Positions 8,921 through 17,751 of a stretch of 56,662 bases of DNA are shown here, piece by piece. The stretch's first letter is position 1. Each line of letters opens with the position of its first letter. Below the pieces are notes generated by a model. The model was not told the origin of the DNA. It did no database searches and saw nothing but the letters and a program-made list of their open reading frames with translations. Source of the stretch: Longimicrobiales bacterium (GTDB lineage Bacteria; Gemmatimonadota; Gemmatimonadetes; Longimicrobiales; Gaopeijiaceae); the NCBI GenBank assembly GCA_028822645.1, contig JAPKDG010000008.1, forward strand, positions 1 through 56,662. The letters run 5' to 3'. The position numbers and the translations under genes were made by a program.

Positions 8921-11400
8921 CCATTAGTCTTTGTGGCCACGGCCATACACAAATTCAACTGTTTTTCATCCATGTCAACCAATATGTCATCCCCAGGGGA
9001 AAACTCTCCTGCCAACATTGATTCTGACAATGGGTTTTCCAGATATCTTTGGATGGCCCGCTTCAAAGGCCTTGCTCCAAATTTTTCGTCGTAACCCTTC
9101 TCGACAAGAAATTCTACAGCGGATGATGACAAACTAATGTGCAACTGTTCATTCTCAAGTTTTGTTTGGACGTCTTCCAATAAAATATGGACGATTTGAC
9201 CGATTTCTTCTTTTGAAAGAGAGTGGAACACGATAGTTTCATCAACTCTATTTAGGAATTCTGGGTTGAAGGCCCTCTCTATTTCATCTTTTACTTTTCC
9301 TCGCATAGTTTCATAGGATGTTTTCAGATTGTCACCATGGAACCCCAGGTTGGCAGCCTTAGAAATGGTCCGACTTCCCAGGTTGGATGTCATGATGATA
9401 ACGGTGTTTTTAAAATCAATAACTCTACCATAATTATCCGTTAGGTGTCCCTCGTCTAGAACTTGGAGTAGAATATTAAAAACCTCCGGATGAGCTTTTT
9501 CGATTTCATCAAGTAATATCACCGAATACGGTCTTCTTCGAATGGCCTTAGTTAGTACACCGGAATCTTCGTAACCTACGTATCCTGGGGGAGCACCTAT
9601 CAACCTGCTCAGAGAGAATTTTTCCATATATTCACTCATGTCTATGCGAACAAGAGAATTGGCGTCTTCAAATAGGAATTCTGCCAAAGAACGGGCAAGC
9701 TCCGTTTTGCCAACCCCAGTCGGCCCCGAGAAAATAAATGAACCAATAGGTCGCCTGGGATCTTTTAGGCCAGCACGGCTTCTTCGTATAGCTTTTGCGA
9801 CTGCCTCTATCGCATCCCTTTGTCCGATAATCCGCCTGCTTATTTCATCTTCCATGTTCGACAGCCGTGCTGATTCATCTTCCTTTATCCGTGAAACTGG
9901 AATTCCCGTCCACCGACCTACTATGAATGCTATGTCTTCACACTGCAATTCGGGTCGATATTCTTTCTGTTTGAGCTCCCAAGCTTTTTGTTTTGCGCTT
10001 ATATCTATTTGGATATTTTTTTCTACATCTCTTAGTTCAGCAGCTTTTTCAAAGTCTTGATTGGTAACGGCCGATTCTTTTGCTTTCAGAACTCTGTTTA
10101 GTTCCTTTTCTGAACCGTGATCATCGGGTGGCGGGCGCTGAGCCTTGATGCGAGCCCTGGATCCTGCTTCGTCTATAACATCAACTGCTTTGTCGGGAAG
10201 AAAACGATCTGTAATGTATCGATCTGAAAGCTTCACTGCGTGATTTAGTACGTCATCTGGAATTTGAATTCGATGATGGGCTTCGTAGTATTTTTTTAAA
10301 CCCTTTAAGATTTCAAATGTTTCCTCCAAAGATGGTGGTTCTATCGATACAGGTTGAAAACGTCTCTCTAGGGCACCGTCCTTTTCAATATGCTTACGGT
10401 ACTCATCTAACGTAGTGGCACCAATGCACTGCAATTCACCCCTAGCCAAAGAGGGCTTCAGCATATTAGAAGCATCGATAGCACCTTCTGCGGCCCCAGC
10501 TCCGACCAAAGTGTGCAGTTCGTCCACGAACAAGATTATAGATTCATCTTCTGAGATTTCCGTGATCACTGTTTTTAAACGCTCTTCAAATTGTCCCCTG
10601 TATTTGGTTCCAGCGATGAGTGCAGCCATATCTAGTGACAAGACCCTGTAACCTGTGAGAGGCCCAGCGATTTCATCTTTAGAGATTAATTGTGCAAGCC
10701 CCTCAACAATCGCTGTTTTACCGACCCCCGGTTCTCCAATAAGTACCGGGTTATTCTTTTTGCGGCGACACAAAATTTCTATGGCTCGTTCTATCTCAAT
10801 GTGACGGCCTATTGTAGGATCGAGCTTGCCTTCTTTGGCCATTTTTGTCAGATCCCGACAAAAATGATCCAAAGCAGGGGTTTTCGATTTATTTCCATCG
10901 GCAGACGATCTGACCATTTTATCTTTTTGTTTATTCGTTTTTCCTGGGGATAGAGGTTCAGACTGAGGTTTCAAAACTTCTAATATTTCAGTTTTTACGA
11001 CATCGATCTTCACACCTAGACCCTGTAGCACTTGAGCTGCAATCCCCTTACCCTCACTGAGGAGACCTAGCAACAAATGTTCTGTTCCTACGTAAGAATG
11101 GTTCATTTCTGAGGCTTGACCCATGGCTAAGTCTAGGACTTGCTTAGACCTTGAGGTGTATGGCAAATCGTTTGTGCTGGGCTCTACATCACCCTCTTTT
11201 ATGAATTCTTGGATACTCTGATGGACATCATCCGAATCTATTCGTAATCTCTCTAGCACCACGTTAGCCACTCCTCCACCTTCGTGGATCAACCCCAATA
11301 GAATGTGCTCAGTTCCGACGTAGTCATGTTGTAAGCGGATAGCTTCTTTCCGGGCCATAGAAAGAACCGTCCTGACTCGATCTGTAAAATTATAGTTCAT
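8917..11400 (-). CDS. clpC: AAA+ protease ATPase ClpC
   Basis: ClpC unfolds substrates and feeds them to ClpP. The 827-residue protein has a double Clp-N domain (1-150) with EHILLGLI and EHLLLGLL. These contain the Glu pair that binds phosphoarginine in the Bacillus protein. The first AAA module has Walker [13 protein letters not shown]/coiled-coil M domain ([10 protein letters not shown]) follows. The second AAA module has GPTGVGKT and [14 protein letters not shown] in the NLGFHGD loop matches the ClpP-docking tripeptide. GGGGAGG precedes the ATG at good spacing. It sits directly after mcsA-mcsB, the arginine-kinase module that marks ClpC substrates. Confidence 0.96.
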   Translation of the reverse strand: MNYNFTDRVRTVLSMARKEAIRLQHDYVGTEHILLGLIHEGGGVANVVLERLRIDSDDVHQSIQEFIKEGDVEPSTNDLPYTSRSKQVLDLAMGQASEMNHSYVGTEHLLLGLLSEGKGIAAQVLQGLGVKIDVVKTEILEVLKPQSEPLSPGKTNKQKDKMVRSSADGNKSKTPALDHFCRDLTKMAKEGKLDPTIGRHIEIERAIEILCRRKKNNPVLIGEPGVGKTAIVEGLAQLISKDEIAGPLTGYRVLSLDMAALIAGTKYRGQFEERLKTVITEISEDESIILFVDELHTLVGAGAAEGAIDASNMLKPSLARGELQCIGATTLDEYRKHIEKDGALERRFQPVSIEPPSLEETFEILKGLKKYYEAHHRIQIPDDVLNHAVKLSDRYITDRFLPDKAVDVIDEAGSRARIKAQRPPPDDHGSEKELNRVLKAKESAVTNQDFEKAAELRDVEKNIQIDISAKQKAWELKQKEYRPELQCEDIAFIVGRWTGIPVSRIKEDESARLSNMEDEISRRIIGQRDAIEAVAKAIRRSRAGLKDPRRPIGSFIFSGPTGVGKTELARSLAEFLFEDANSLVRIDMSEYMEKFSLSRLIGAPPGYVGYEDSGVLTKAIRRRPYSVILLDEIEKAHPEVFNILLQVLDEGHLTDNYGRVIDFKNTVIIMTSNLGSRTISKAANLGFHGDNLKTSYETMRGKVKDEIERAFNPEFLNRVDETIVFHSLSKEEIGQIVHILLEDVQTKLENEQLHISLSSSAVEFLVEKGYDEKFGARPLKRAIQRYLENPLSESMLAGEFSPGDDILVDMDEKQLNLCMAVATKTNG

Positions 11401-11453
11401 ATGAAAGACCTCCCCACCGCTGCTCTAAATTGTCAATCAAATGTTTCTGGTGT

Positions 11454-12530
11454 TTATTTTATTGAAATCTTTGCCCCATTCAAATTCTTCCTCACATATG
11501 CGGCTCGATGTAAATCCCGTTCTTCTGAAGTCAATCCCCTGCCAGCTGCTTCTTCTAGGTGCGCGTCTTGAGTGAAAAACATTAATTTATTCAATGTGAA
11601 TACACCCATATCTGGGAAGAGTTTCAGTCCAATCCCCAATCGGACCTTGGACAGCAAGTTCATCAATTCCGGGAAAGATAACGATCGTGAATACTGCAAG
11701 ATCCCATAAGCTCTCCACACTCTATCCTCAGTAGCATTCACAGAGTTCCTCATGACCATCTGGCGTGCCTCTTTCTCGTATCCTATGATTCTACGGATTA
11801 TATCTTCCAAATGATCGACTACATCCTCCTCGATCTTACCTAAGGTAGTTTGGTTTGAAATTTGGAAAAAATTACCCACAATCTCCGATCCCTCACCATA
11901 TAGCCCTCTCGCTATCAATCCTAGTTGGCCCAGACCTTCTAAAACTCTTCCAATCTCTTTGGTAAGAACCAACCCCGGTAAATGTACTAAGACTGAAGCC
12001 CTTAAACCACTTCCTACATTTGTAGGACAGCTAGTAAGGAATCCAAATTCATTGTGATAAGCAAATGGCAATACGGATCCCAATTGATCATCTAACTCGT
12101 CTGCAAAATCCCAAGCTTTTCTCAATTGCAAACCTGAAAATATTGTCTGTATCCGAAGGTGATCTTCTTCATTGACCATTACGCTCGAAAAATCTTGAGG
12201 GCCCAACATAATAGCAGACCCTTTTCTGGGACCAGTCTCTTCGTTCCCAATTAGCTCTGATGAGACCAATCGCCTTTCCAACAGTATTCTTTGTTGTAGT
12301 CGATTGATCGAATTCAATTCTAAAAATAGACTTTCCCGCAATAAAGAGTGCTGTTCTATAGCTAATTGGATTCTTTTTTTTACCGACTCACTATCCCTGT
12401 CCGCACTTCTTGTTCCGAAGCAACTCCCCTGCAAATTTCTTGCAAGTCGCACTCTGGTTGAGAGTACGATGTCTGCATATTCGCCGGAACCTGACACCCA
12501 ATCCAATCCAAAAGAAGGAACGACTTTCAT
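11454..12530 (-). CDS. mcsB: Protein arginine kinase McsB
   Basis: McsB phosphorylates arginines on proteins, targeting them to ClpC-ClpP. The 358-residue protein has the guanido-phosphotransferase N-terminal motif IVLSTRVRLARNLQG near residues 20-35. The catalytic loop CPTNVGSGLRASVLVHLPG lies near residues 177-195, with the catalytic Cys first. A C-terminal RDLHRA fits the RDxxRA motif described for the allosteric phosphoarginine site of McsB. The ATG is three bases after the mcsA stop and clpC follows 53 bases downstream. No CtsR repressor gene is visible in the window, so regulation must differ from the Bacillus operon or lie elsewhere. Confidence 0.95.
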   Translation of the reverse strand: MKVVPSFGLDWVSGSGEYADIVLSTRVRLARNLQGSCFGTRSADRDSESVKKRIQLAIEQHSLLRESLFLELNSINRLQQRILLERRLVSSELIGNEETGPRKGSAIMLGPQDFSSVMVNEEDHLRIQTIFSGLQLRKAWDFADELDDQLGSVLPFAYHNEFGFLTSCPTNVGSGLRASVLVHLPGLVLTKEIGRVLEGLGQLGLIARGLYGEGSEIVGNFFQISNQTTLGKIEEDVVDHLEDIIRRIIGYEKEARQMVMRNSVNATEDRVWRAYGILQYSRSLSFPELMNLLSKVRLGIGLKLFPDMGVFTLNKLMFFTQDAHLEEAAGRGLTSEERDLHRAAYVRKNLNGAKISIK

Positions 12531-12533
12531 TGT

Positions 12534-13067
12534 TTATTGGCCGCCATTGGTTTCGGATTTCATTTTGCCGATTTCATCTCGGAGTATCGCCGCCTTTTCA
12601 AATTCCTCTCTTTCAACAGCCCTAGTCATCCCGTTTTTTAAAAATTGCATTTTTTGTTCTAACTGATATGAGTTGGGATTGGGAGGCAAGTACACTTTTC
12701 CGGTATGGCCTGCACTTCCATGGATCTTTTTTAGTATCCTCTTCAGATAAGAATCAAAATCAGTGTAGCAGTGGGGACATCCTAATCGTCCAGTCCTTTG
12801 GAACTCTCCTATTTTCATACCACAGAACGAGCACGTTGTTTGTACATCTAGGGCTATGGGCGAGTCAGGCTCATTTCCCAATTCTATGAGGAAGTCATGT
12901 AGAGAGGTCTTGATCGATTTATCAAAATGTGAGATCCCTTTATTAGCGGCGCATTCTTTACAAAAATGAGATGTCAATATTTTTTCTTCAGTGATTTGCG
13001 TGACATGAACCACAGCCGCACTAGCCTTGCAGAGTTCACACTGTGTGGCTGGATGTTTACCTAACAA
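12534..13067 (-). CDS. mcsA: McsA, zinc-finger activator of McsB (UVR domain)
   Basis: McsA binds zinc and activates McsB; it can also adapt substrates for ClpC. The 177-residue protein has two CxxC pairs of a first zinc module (CELCKASA, FCKECAANKG) and two more (CSFCGMKIGEF, GCPHCYTDF). A C-terminal UVR motif follows (VEREEFEKAAILRDEIGKMK, about 150-170). The likely start is TTG at 13067, overlapping the lolD stop by seven bases. Length and domain order match the Firmicutes protein. Confidence 0.93.
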   Translation of the reverse strand: MLGKHPATQCELCKASAAVVHVTQITEEKILTSHFCKECAANKGISHFDKSIKTSLHDFLIELGNEPDSPIALDVQTTCSFCGMKIGEFQRTGRLGCPHCYTDFDSYLKRILKKIHGSAGHTGKVYLPPNPNSYQLEQKMQFLKNGMTRAVEREEFEKAAILRDEIGKMKSETNGGQ

Positions 13068-13777
13068 GATTCATTTCTTTTTTCATTGTCCCATAATCTT
13101 CCACCTCGTAATTCTAAAACTCTATCGGCCAGCCCAGCTAATTGTTTATTGTGAGTGACGATCACCATAGTCAAGTCGCACATATCTCTCATTCGAAATA
13201 GCAATTGGTGCAGAGCCTCACTAGTCTTCGAGTCTAAATTTCCGGTCGGCTCATCTGCCAATAATAATTTAGGCTCGTTAGACAGTGCCCTGGCTACTGC
13301 TACTCTCTGTTGCTCTCCACCAGAAAGTTCGGAAGGCTTATGGTTGATACGATCTCCTAGGTCCACTTGAAACAGTAAGTCCTTCGCTTTCTTCTTGGCC
13401 TGCGTCAAAGAGTCTCCCGCAATCAATTTGGGCATCATCACATTTTCTATAGCAGTAAAATCTTTTAATAAATGGTGGAACTGAAAGACAAAACCGATAT
13501 GGTTGTTTCTAATGGTCGCCATATCTTCGGAGGACATCTCACTCAAGATTTGACCCTCGAGGGAGACAGTCCCACTTGAGGGACGATCCAACCCTCCCAA
13601 AATTTGAAGTAACGTAGATTTGCCAGATCCGCTAGTTCCTACAATCGCGACGACTTCATGTTTTATAACATCTAAGGCTAGCTTGTCCAACACTACGACT
13701 TCCCTTCCATCCCCTCCGCTGAAGGTTTTACCTAACTCAGACCCAGAAATCAACACCGAACTTGAATTATCACTCAT
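13061..13777 (-). CDS. lolD: Lipoprotein-releasing ABC transporter ATP-binding protein LolD
   Basis: LolD drives extraction of lipoproteins from the inner membrane for transfer to the outer membrane. The 238-residue ATPase has Walker A GTSGSGKSTLL, the Q-loop FVFQFHHLLKDF and signature LSGGEQQRVAVARAL. Walker B LLLADEPTGNLD and the H-loop THNK complete the set. I chose the ATG at 13777 (MSDNSS) rather than an upstream in-frame codon at 13837. It overlaps the lolC stop by eight bases (ATGAGTGA) and gives the normal family length. Its partner permease lies immediately upstream. Confidence 0.95.
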   Translation of the reverse strand: MSDNSSSVLISGSELGKTFSGGDGREVVVLDKLALDVIKHEVVAIVGTSGSGKSTLLQILGGLDRPSSGTVSLEGQILSEMSSEDMATIRNNHIGFVFQFHHLLKDFTAIENVMMPKLIAGDSLTQAKKKAKDLLFQVDLGDRINHKPSELSGGEQQRVAVARALSNEPKLLLADEPTGNLDSKTSEALHQLLFRMRDMCDLTMVIVTHNKQLAGLADRVLELRGGRLWDNEKRNESC

Positions 13778-15032
13778 GGCGAATCGCATCGACCGGATCC
13801 AATTGAGAGGCCCTAACAGATGGAAAAACAGTTGCAAGAAAAGAAATTGCTACACTACCTATTACTATAATTCCTACATCACTGATATTCAGTGCCAGCG
13901 GCAACTTGTCCACAAAATACACTTCTGCTGGTATTTTGATGATTCCAGACCGATTCAACACCACCGCCGTGATCACACCTAGGGACAGTCCTAGTGCCGT
14001 TCCCACCAATCCTATCCCAATTCCCTGTAGCATAAATATGCGGAGCACAGTTGTGTCCGAAACACCCATGGCTTTCAGGATGCCTATCTCTCGGGTTTTG
14101 TCCACCACGACCATAACTAGGGTGCTCACAATGTTGAAGGCCGCAACTACAACAATCAAAAATAGAATTATGCCCATGGCCAATTTTTCCAGTTCGAGTG
14201 CTGAGAACAGTGCGGCGTTGGTGGTTTTCCAACTAGTCGCGGAATAGCCTTTACCCATTTTGTTCCGTATCCGTTCCGCTATGACAGCAGCTTCTTCAGG
14301 ATTTTCAGTGCTCACACTTAGTCCCGAAATTTGATTTTCCTCAAGAATTCCTAGTTGCTCTTGAGAAGCAGCTAGGGGCACGTAGATATTTTTCATATCG
14401 TAATCATACATTCCAGTTGTGAAGGTTCCATTGACTTGGTACTGTCTCATACTAGGACTGGGCATTCCCATCGGATCTACAGAAATATTCTCGAAAGCAA
14501 TCAATGTCACAGTGTCACCACGAAACACCTGCATTCTCGCGGCCAATCGGCTACCCATTAGTACGGCTGGCAGTCCAGATTCCGTGGGACCCAAATCGTG
14601 GACTCCCTCTCTAATTCGCGCTTCCATTGCAGTCGATGGTTCTTCCTCAGTAGACTGAGAGACACCATACATATCGGCTGGCTGGGAATATGCACCTCTC
14701 AACACACTCACCTGACTCAGAACAAATGGCGACACGCTGACTACTCCTTCAACGGTCTTCACTCTGTCGATTGACTGGTGCCAACTGTTCATTCGTAAAG
14801 AGCTGCCTTCCTCCAGCACAACAACGTGGGGGGATGCATCTAGAATTTTATCCAATAGATCTTTTTGCATTCCTGACATTACACCGATCACTACAATCAA
14901 TGCCGCCACACCAACTGTTACTCCTCCAAGTGCAATCCAGGTGATCAAGGAAAACAATTTCCCACTCGAGCTGGATGCCAGATATCTACGAGCAACATAA
15001 AATTCAAATTTGGTAGAAATATATTTCGACAC
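13770..15032 (-). CDS. lolC: Lipoprotein-releasing ABC transporter permease LolC/LolE
   Basis: This is the membrane subunit of the Lol exporter. The 420-residue protein begins with FEFYVARRYLASSSSGKLFSLI typical of LolC/E, and TM1 is near residues 23-47. A large periplasmic MacB-like domain covers about 50-270. Three further TM segments follow (MGIILFLIVVVAAFNIVSTL, GIGIGLVGTALGLSLGVITAV, VGIIVIGSVAISFLATVFP). DKTREIGILKAMGVS is the coupling-helix motif of FtsX permeases. Only one permease gene is present, so the complex may be a homodimer, as in bacteria with LolF-type subunits. Confidence 0.9.
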   Translation of the reverse strand: MSKYISTKFEFYVARRYLASSSSGKLFSLITWIALGGVTVGVAALIVVIGVMSGMQKDLLDKILDASPHVVVLEEGSSLRMNSWHQSIDRVKTVEGVVSVSPFVLSQVSVLRGAYSQPADMYGVSQSTEEEPSTAMEARIREGVHDLGPTESGLPAVLMGSRLAARMQVFRGDTVTLIAFENISVDPMGMPSPSMRQYQVNGTFTTGMYDYDMKNIYVPLAASQEQLGILEENQISGLSVSTENPEEAAVIAERIRNKMGKGYSATSWKTTNAALFSALELEKLAMGIILFLIVVVAAFNIVSTLVMVVVDKTREIGILKAMGVSDTTVLRIFMLQGIGIGLVGTALGLSLGVITAVVLNRSGIIKIPAEVYFVDKLPLALNISDVGIIVIGSVAISFLATVFPSVRASQLDPVDAIRHE

Positions 15033-15037
15033 TGTCG

Positions 15038-16555
15038 CTAATCCCGTAGTACAGGAAATAAAATGACATCTCTAATCGCAGACTGGTTAGTGATCAACAT
15101 AGTGAGCCGATCGACGCCCATCCCTAGGCCTCCTGTGGGGGGCATTCCATATTCAAGCGCACGGATGTAATCTTCGTCGATAGGATGAGTTTCTTCATCA
15201 CCATCCATCTTCATTCGTTCTTGTCCTTCGAATCTAGCTCTTTGTTCCACCGGATCGTTTAATTCAGAGAAAGCGTTTGCTATCTCTTCTCCCGCAATGA
15301 ACAACTCAAATCTCTCGGTCAGTTGTGGTGTGTGGCGATGAGCCTTCGCTAAGGGACTGATCTCACTAGGATGATCAATCACGAAAGTTGGTTGGATCAA
15401 GCTGGGCTGGACCAATTCACCAAAACATTTGTCCAGCAATTTTCCCCACCCCCAATTTTCAGAAACCTGCACTCCTCGTTCTTTAGCAATCTCGTAGAAT
15501 TGGGTTGGCCGGAGCTCACCTGCATCTTCCCCCAGAATCTCTGATACTGCGGGAAGCATAGAAACTCTGTCAAAAGGACCTTTGAAATTGATATTTTGTC
15601 CTTGGTATTCCAGCTCCAAGCTACCCTTAACTTCGTTCACCACGGTCGACAACATACATTCAGTAAAAGACATCAATTCATTGTAGTCGGTGAACGCTTG
15701 ATAGAATTCCAGCATCGTAAATTCTGGATTATGGAAACGATCAATGCCTTCATTTCTAAAGTCCTTGGATATTTCATAGACCCTACCCATGCCTCCAACG
15801 ATGAGACGTTTAAGGTAAAGTTCGTCAGCTATCCTAAGGTACAAAGTTCGGTCCAAGCTGTTGTGTTTGGTCACAAAGGGGCGAGCCGCTGCTCCACCAT
15901 AAATTGGTTGCAATACAGGGGTTTCTACTTCTAGGAAATCTCTATCGTCTAGAAATTTTCGCAATGTTGATATGATTTTAGATCTAGATCGGAATACTTC
16001 CCGAACTTCAGGATTCACAGCGAGATCAGCATACCTTTGTCTATATCTCATTTCGACATTTGAGAAGCCGCCATAAACAGTGCCTGAGGAATTTTCTTCG
16101 GATTGAGTCTTGCCCAAAGGAAGCTGTCGGACAGACTTGCTAAGTAATGTCCAATCTCTTACTTGCACTGTCGCCTCCCCAGTGCGGGTTCTAAAAATCG
16201 AACCATTCACTCCTAGCCAATCTCCAAGGTCCAGTAGATCAAGAGCCTCAAACATATCTTTTCCTAATATGTCCAACTTAAAATAAATTTGAACCTTTCC
16301 TGTTCTGTCTTCGATGTGAGCGAAAGAACTCTTGCCGTGGCTGCGGATACTAAGTAGACGGCCAGCTATTGATACTTCCAGTTGTTTTTCGCCATCCGTA
16401 CCAATTTCTTCGTCCTTCTGGTTCAGTAAATCAACAACTTCTTTTGCAGTATGATCTTGGGGGTAATTATATGCATAGAGTTGTATTTCAGACTCTCTCA
16501 ATTTTTCAATTTTTTCTTGTCGTTGCTGTCGTAACTGATTCCACTCGTCGTTCAT
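15038..16555 (-). CDS. lysS: Lysyl-tRNA synthetase, class II
   Basis: LysRS charges tRNA-Lys. The 505-residue protein has an OB-fold anticodon-binding domain (about 60-165, with AGRLLSIRSHGKSSFAHIED). Motif 2 is FRNEGIDRFHNPEFTMLEFY, and motif 3 is MGVDRLTMLI at the C-terminus, ending in the family's ILFPVLRD. Length matches class II LysRS. It lies between prfB (11 bases upstream) and lolC (5 bases downstream). Confidence 0.97.
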   Translation of the reverse strand: MNDEWNQLRQQRQEKIEKLRESEIQLYAYNYPQDHTAKEVVDLLNQKDEEIGTDGEKQLEVSIAGRLLSIRSHGKSSFAHIEDRTGKVQIYFKLDILGKDMFEALDLLDLGDWLGVNGSIFRTRTGEATVQVRDWTLLSKSVRQLPLGKTQSEENSSGTVYGGFSNVEMRYRQRYADLAVNPEVREVFRSRSKIISTLRKFLDDRDFLEVETPVLQPIYGGAAARPFVTKHNSLDRTLYLRIADELYLKRLIVGGMGRVYEISKDFRNEGIDRFHNPEFTMLEFYQAFTDYNELMSFTECMLSTVVNEVKGSLELEYQGQNINFKGPFDRVSMLPAVSEILGEDAGELRPTQFYEIAKERGVQVSENWGWGKLLDKCFGELVQPSLIQPTFVIDHPSEISPLAKAHRHTPQLTERFELFIAGEEIANAFSELNDPVEQRARFEGQERMKMDGDEETHPIDEDYIRALEYGMPPTGGLGMGVDRLTMLITNQSAIRDVILFPVLRD

Positions 16556-16566
16556 TTGTATTTCAC

Positions 16567-17674
16567 CTAATTTTTCGAAGAAAATTGTTTTAAGTAAGCT
16601 TCAATGAATACATCTAAGTCGCCATCCATAACCTTTTGGACATCACCAACTTTAATTTCAGTACGATGATCGTTCACCATAGTATATGGCTGGAAGACAT
16701 AAGATCTTATTTGATGACCAAATTCTATGCCCGTTTTTGTGGCTTCAACTGCTGCTTTTTTCTCTTCCTTTGCACTCACAGCATGCTCGTATAATGCTGA
16801 TTTCAACATTTTCATAGCCGTAGCACGATTTTTGTGTTGAGATCTTTCCTGTTGACAACCGACCACAATCCCAGTCGGGAGGTGCGTTATTCTTATTGCT
16901 GAATCAGTTTTATTCACATGCTGCCCACCAGCACCGGAGGCTCTAAATGTGTCAACTCTGAGATCAGAATCCTCTATATCTACTTCAATGTCATCATCAA
17001 CTTGAGGGTATACAAAAACACTAGCGAAAGAAGTATGTCGACGGGATTGCGCATCAAATGGAGAGATCCGTACAAGCCGATGGACTCCCTTTTCTGACTT
17101 GAGGTATCCGTACGCACTGAGACCTGAGAATTCGATGGTGGCACTCTTGATCCCAGCTTCTTCACCGGGTTGAAAATCAAGGACGTTGATAGTGAATCCA
17201 TTTCGTTCGCCCCATTTCCTATACATTCTAGTCAGCATTTCAGCCCAGTCTTGCGATTCCAAACCTCCCGCACCTGGATGAACGGTCAGCAAGGCATCCC
17301 TATGGTCATCTTCTCCGCGGAGCATAGTTTTTAGCTCTAATGATCCTACGCCAGATTCAAGAACATCCAGTTCTTTAAACCACTCATCTCGCAACTCTTT
17401 CTCCTCTTCTTCCGAATCGATCAGTTCTAATAGTTCCCGCAACTCTACAAGTTTTGAGTCAAATTCACGCCATGGCTGGATCCACTTTTTCAGGTTATTC
17501 GACTCTGTAATTGCTTGCCGGGCTCTCTCTTGATTATTCCAAAATCCACCATCTGCCATTTCTTTTTCCAGCTTGAGCAATTCGCCTTCCTTGACCGAGA
17601 GGTCAAAGATACCCCCAAAGCTCTGATATCCGAATTGATAAAGCATTAATTTTTTGCTGGGATTCTTTATCCAT
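16567..17674 (-). CDS. prfB: Peptide chain release factor 2, expressed by +1 programmed frameshift
   Basis: RF2 terminates translation at UGA and UAA. The gene starts at ATG 17674 (MDKESQQKINAL) with GAGGA nine bases upstream. It runs 23 codons to CTT-TGA (17608-17603), then continues in the +1 frame from GAC (17604) to 16567, about 368 residues in all. The main frame has the SPF recognition motif in VRISPFDAQS and the catalytic GGQ in ASGAGGQHVNKTDSAI. Reading the long frame alone from an ATG at 17646 gives a spurious N-terminus in the wrong frame. The frameshift lets RF2 level control its own synthesis. lysS follows at 11 bases. Confidence 0.95.
17602..17616 (-). promoter_or_regulatory. prfB programmed +1 frameshift site
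   Basis: On the minus strand the bases read GGGGGTATCTTTGAC. This is the canonical RF2 recoding site: an internal Shine-Dalgarno-like G run three bases before CTT, then the in-frame UGA followed by C, a poor termination context. Slippage of the Leu-tRNA from CUU to UUU moves the ribosome into the RF2 frame when RF2 is scarce. It matches the E. coli site in spacing and in the slippery codon. Confidence 0.93.
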
Positions 17675-17717
17675 ATCTCTATTCCTCAGCTTCGAAAACA
17701 TTGGAAATGCAAAGTGA

Positions 17718-17746
17718 AATATATTCGAGTCCAATCAGTCCATCAA
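17718..17746 (-). promoter_or_regulatory. Candidate sigma70-type promoter of the prfB-lysS-lol-mcs-clpC-bam-lpx block
   Basis: On the minus strand TTGATG (17746-17741) and TATATT (17723-17718) are separated by exactly 17 bases. Transcription would start near 17711, giving a leader of about 37 bases before the prfB ATG. No comparably good box pair was noticed at the tight junctions inside the block. This is a sequence match only. Confidence 0.45.
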
Positions 17747-17751
17747 CACAG

